A DNA stretch of 64,000 nt from Hypomyces perniciosus (taxonomy: Eukaryota; Ascomycota; Sordariomycetes; Hypocreales; Hypocreaceae), in contig SPDT01000001.1 of assembly GCA_008477525.1 (NCBI GenBank), positions 3,410,001 through 3,474,000 of the forward strand, given 5' to 3'. The position numbers and the translations under genes are program-made. Below, piece after piece: positions 60,860-64,000 of this stretch (the first letter of the stretch is position 1; each line of letters opens with the position of its first letter). The notes under the pieces are model-generated. The model was not told the origin of the DNA and searched no databases. It worked only from the letters and a program-made list of their open reading frames with translations.

Positions 60860-63334
60860 ATGAGATATCCTGCCAAGCTGCCGGGAACGTTGCTCACTCT
60901 TGGCTCGGGTGGAAGAGCTGCACGACGTACATTACCCCTACTGGGGCAGCTGAGAAGCGGGTTCACCAAAGCGAGGAACCCACCAAGGAGTCGACAAGGC
61001 TCGAATCTCCCGGCAACCATTCTTGCACTGGGCGTCTTCACTTGGTGGCTCTACCCAACCGAGGACTTTGCGCGATTATCGAGTAGCGATGCCAGTGGCG
61101 GCGGTAGCAGCAGCAGTCATGAGAGGGAGGGCAAATATGTTGGCGGGTCTGGCCGGCTTGTCACTGAGAAGCAGAAACCTGATGAGAATGCGTGGTCGTA
61201 CTTTGTCCGTCAATTCGAATTTCTCTCTGTAATGGCAGACCTCGAATGGGTCGCCTTTTCAGACAAACTTATCGATACGGTGCTTCCGGAATGGTCTAAA
61301 CTCATCCCTGGTTATGTGAGAAAACTTCAGCGGGAACTCTCTGCGTCTCCGGGAACTCTTGCGGATGAGATATGGCAGGAAGCCCATGACCCTTTGGTCA
61401 ACCCAGAGATTCAATACTCTGCCAGTGTACGAGTCTCTCCAAGCTTGTGCAACGAAGAAAAGGAGTTCTTGCTGAGACGAAGAGTCGCCACTAGGGCAGC
61501 TCTTGCAAACTATCTCGGACTTGAGGAGAAGGACATTCACCCTGATGATGTACCAACGATTGCGATGTGCGGATCTGGCGGTGGCCTTCGTGCCCTAATA
61601 GCTGGCACTGGATCGATGCTCGCTACTGAAGAAGATGGCCTCTTTGACTGTGTTACCTACACAGCTGGTGTGAGCGGCTACTGTTGGCTCCAAATGCTCT
61701 ACCTCACTTCGTTTTCCAAAGGTATCGTTGGCTCGCTCCTGAACCACTTAAAATCGCGGGCCTCAGTTCACATAGCATACCCCCCCGTTGCGTTTCAGTC
61801 TCTCAACTCTCTGCCGACCAGCAAGTATCTGCTCAGTGGGCTGGTCGAGAAACTAAAAGGAGACGCAAATGCAGATTTTGGTCTTGTTGATATATACGGG
61901 CTTCTTCTGGGCGCTAGGTTCTTGATCCCAAAGGGCGAACTAGGCGTTGACGCCAGAGACTTTAAGCTGTCAAACCAGCGTGCATATTTGAAGCACGGAC
62001 AGCGCCCCTTGCCCATTTACACTGTCGTCCGTCACGAGATTCCAGCCGAAGAACCTGAAGATGCCGAAAGCCAAGACATAACCGATGCTGCCAGAACCAA
62101 GGAAGAGCCGAAAAAGGAACCCTATTTCCAGTGGTATGAAATCACGCCTTACGAATTTTTCTGCGAGGAATTCTCGGCCGGCATTCCTACATGGGCCCTT
62201 GGACGTAGGTTCAAGGAGGGCAAAGACGTACCTCCTGAACACGGATTTCAATTGCCTGAAATCAGAACGCCTCTTCTGATGGGTATCTTCGGAAGTGCAT
62301 TTTGTGCGACCCTGAGTCACTACTATCGAGAGATTAGGCCGCTCCTCAGAACAATGACTGGTTTTCAGACGGTCGACGAGATGGTCTCAGGGCGAGATGA
62401 TGACCTGAGCAAAGTCCACCCTATAGATCCTGCCACTATTCCGAACTTTGCATACCAAATGCATGGGAAGTTGCCAAAAACAACCCCAAAAAGCGTCCTG
62501 GATCAAGAATACATCCAATTGATGGACGCGGGGATGTCGAACAACTTACCAATCTACCCCCTGCTCCGACCTGGCCGAGATGTTGACATCATTGTCGCAT
62601 TCGATGCTTCCGCAGATATCAAGATCGACAACTGGCTCTCCGTAGCTGATGGCTATGCTCGCCAGCGTGGCATCAAGGGGTGGCCTGTTGGCATTGGATG
62701 GCCAAGACCTGAGGAGTCTGTCGACCAAACAAAGAAAGAGCTAGCTAATGCGCAAGCTCATACGGCCCGCGAGGCAGAGCAGAAGGTTCAGGCAGCTCAT
62801 GCTGGCCAGGAGGCCCTACATGAAGAGGCTGCCAAGGAGGGAATAGACTTTAAGCCTGCCAGACCGGATGATGAATCCAGGTTCAAGCAAGGAAACGAGA
62901 ATGCCGGTGACCTCGGCTACTGCACCGTATGGGTAGGGACAACTGAGGAGCGCACCTCAAACTCTCCACCCATCTCGAAACCGATAACTGACTCCACGTC
63001 TTGGCAATTGATGGAGCCCAACGCGGGCCTTACTGTTGTCTATATCCCTTTCCTCTCCAATGAGAAAGTGCCAGGCATCTCCCCTGGAACGACCGAGTTC
63101 CTAAGCACCTGGAACTTTGTCTATACCCCTGACCAGATTGACACCGTCGTCCGACTTGCCCGCTCCAATTACGATGAGGGCAAGGAGCGAATAAAAGTTA
63201 CTGTGCGCGCTGTCTACGAACGCAAGAAGCAGCTACGTCAGCAGGTTGAGGAACAGCGTCGACGGGACACATACACAAGCATCGCGAAGCGGGGCGAGGC
63301 AGCTTTGCTCAAACACGGAGACCAGTTTAGCTAG
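60860..63334 (+). CDS. plaA: Cytosolic phospholipase A2-like enzyme (PlaA type)
   Basis: A single exon of 824 residues. The cPLA2 catalytic domain has the oxyanion glycine run CGSGGGLRALIAG (about 237-249), the nucleophile AGVSGYCW (S272) and the catalytic aspartate in LMDAGMSNN (D556). The latter reads DAG instead of the usual DGG. No C2 domain is seen, as in fungal PlaA proteins. The first 50 residues are basic (arginine-rich, no acidic residue) and are followed by a hydrophobic segment (LPATILALGVFTWWLYP, about 49-65). That predicts mitochondrial import with membrane anchoring. Known fungal PlaA has been placed in mitochondria. The C-terminal part is helical and charged. It would release fatty acids from phospholipids. 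Confidence 0.9.
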   Translation: MRYPAKLPGTLLTLGSGGRAARRTLPLLGQLRSGFTKARNPPRSRQGSNLPATILALGVFTWWLYPTEDFARLSSSDASGGGSSSSHEREGKYVGGSGRLVTEKQKPDENAWSYFVRQFEFLSVMADLEWVAFSDKLIDTVLPEWSKLIPGYVRKLQRELSASPGTLADEIWQEAHDPLVNPEIQYSASVRVSPSLCNEEKEFLLRRRVATRAALANYLGLEEKDIHPDDVPTIAMCGSGGGLRALIAGTGSMLATEEDGLFDCVTYTAGVSGYCWLQMLYLTSFSKGIVGSLLNHLKSRASVHIAYPPVAFQSLNSLPTSKYLLSGLVEKLKGDANADFGLVDIYGLLLGARFLIPKGELGVDARDFKLSNQRAYLKHGQRPLPIYTVVRHEIPAEEPEDAESQDITDAARTKEEPKKEPYFQWYEITPYEFFCEEFSAGIPTWALGRRFKEGKDVPPEHGFQLPEIRTPLLMGIFGSAFCATLSHYYREIRPLLRTMTGFQTVDEMVSGRDDDLSKVHPIDPATIPNFAYQMHGKLPKTTPKSVLDQEYIQLMDAGMSNNLPIYPLLRPGRDVDIIVAFDASADIKIDNWLSVADGYARQRGIKGWPVGIGWPRPEESVDQTKKELANAQAHTAREAEQKVQAAHAGQEALHEEAAKEGIDFKPARPDDESRFKQGNENAGDLGYCTVWVGTTEERTSNSPPISKPITDSTSWQLMEPNAGLTVVYIPFLSNEKVPGISPGTTEFLSTWNFVYTPDQIDTVVRLARSNYDEGKERIKVTVRAVYERKKQLRQQVEEQRRRDTYTSIAKRGEAALLKHGDQFS

Positions 63335-63611
63335 ATTGACGAAGGGGTGTTTGGAAGGTACACACACATTGGAGAACTTGTAAATCATATTCATCGGCAT
63401 ATTGCCCAGATGATACTTTGGGTTTTTTCCGGCTGTCCCATATCGAGGAGTCTTCCGTTTGTTTTACAATATGGATTTTTTATTGTACAGGGGCAATTCC
63501 GACCCAAACCCACTCATTTCTCATACCCCAATGCTTTTTCATTTCGTACATTTGCGTGATGGCCGACCGATGCATGAGTATTATCGTCTCTGTAGAACCA
63601 ACCCCCCCTTC

Positions 63612-64000
63612 TTAGATGATCTCTCCAATATCAATGTGCGGCGCCTTCCAAGGCTTTGCACCCTTCTCCATCATATCGCTAGGTACACGGACCTTGCTGC
63701 CCGGACTGTACAGATACCAGGCCTTGAGCGACTCCATTGACGCCTTCCGCCGCGCAACATCTAAACTGGGGCCCGCACCCTCGCCGAGCTTCTCCTTTCC
63801 GCTGTAGATACCGACTACGTAGACGGGTGTCCGGGAATGACGACCAGTTTCGCTCTCTAGCCGTGCAATTGGTGGCTCGAAGCCCTCTCGCGCGCACAGC
63901 ATGGCGAGTTCACGGGTAGGAAGCTGAAATTGGAAGAGCACAGACAAATCCAGCTCCCGTGTTAAGATGTGCGATGTGACGAAGGCTTTAGCTTCCTCCC
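63612..64000 (-). CDS. MRPL3: Mitochondrial large-subunit ribosomal protein MRPL3/mL44, C-terminal part (cut by right edge)
   Basis: An open frame runs from beyond the right edge to a stop at 63612-63614, giving about 129 residues. It includes FQFQLPTRELAMLCAREGFE, then PVYVVGIYSGKEKLGEGAG and ASMESLKAWYLYSP. This is the dsRBD-containing C-terminal half of mL44 (yeast Mrpl3), a degenerate RNase III-like component of the mitochondrial 54S subunit. The N-terminal RNase III-like part lies outside the window. It is convergent with the PlaA-like gene, 277 bp apart. Confidence 0.9.
   Translation of the reverse strand, partial: EEAKAFVTSHILTRELDLSVLFQFQLPTRELAMLCAREGFEPPIARLESETGRHSRTPVYVVGIYSGKEKLGEGAGPSLDVARRKASMESLKAWYLYSPGSKVRVPSDMMEKGAKPWKAPHIDIGEII

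Overview
This is nuclear DNA of a filamentous ascomycete, most likely a sordariomycete and probably one of the Hypocreales. The evidence is: short GT-AG introns (about 50-260 nt) with CTAAC/CTGAC branch points; single-gene transcription units on both strands; an ERG5-type sterol C-22 desaturase; and the head-to-head pair of class V and class VII chitin synthases that marks filamentous ascomycetes. The genus cannot be fixed from this sequence. I support 22 protein-coding genes (two cut by the window edges), and every joined reading frame was checked to keep phase across its introns. No tRNA, rRNA, CRISPR array or prokaryotic feature was seen.

Layout. 0.0-5.1 kb: start of eIF5B and a large MMS1_N/DDB1-like protein (both minus). 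5.1-9.4 kb: a gene-free, AT-rich tract holding a 614-bp MITE-like element with perfect 36-bp terminal inverted repeats. 9.4-13.1 kb: a TBC1D20/Gyp8-like RabGAP facing Vps52 of the GARP complex (both Golgi traffic). 14.5-21 kb: eIF5A, the Pol I factor Rrn7, ubiquitin-L40 and a Yip1-family Golgi protein, all plus. 21.2-24.6 kb: a mitochondrial-type rhodanese and ERG5 (minus). 24.6-27.3 kb: gene-free. 27.3-29.6 kb: a PBI2-type proteinase inhibitor and a mitochondrial PDK/BCKDK-type kinase. 30.0-45.0 kb: class VII (minus) and class V (plus) chitin synthases sharing a 3.8-kb intergenic region. 45.7-49.2 kb: Urb1/Npa1. 50.8-56.2 kb: a proline/serine-rich orphan, a membrane-anchored histidine acid phosphatase and a small membrane protein. 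56.8-59.6 kb: inositol monophosphatase facing the La protein. 60.9-64.0 kb: a PlaA-type cPLA2-like phospholipase and the 3' end of mitochondrial ribosomal protein MRPL3/mL44.

Functionally most of the window is housekeeping. Ribosome production is over-represented (eIF5B, eIF5A, Rrn7, ubiquitin-L40, Urb1, La, MRPL3), followed by Golgi trafficking and cell wall/membrane (two chitin synthases, ERG5). There is no secondary-metabolite cluster.

The most unusual signals lie between genes. A short quasi-palindromic motif, TACGAAGTA or TACGGAGTA on either strand, occurs 31 times by my reading, always outside coding sequence, against about one expected by chance. The ends of the MITE-like element carry the same core (AGTACGAAGG). 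The ubiquitin-L40 gene appears to have its start codon split by an intron and a 7-nt second exon.
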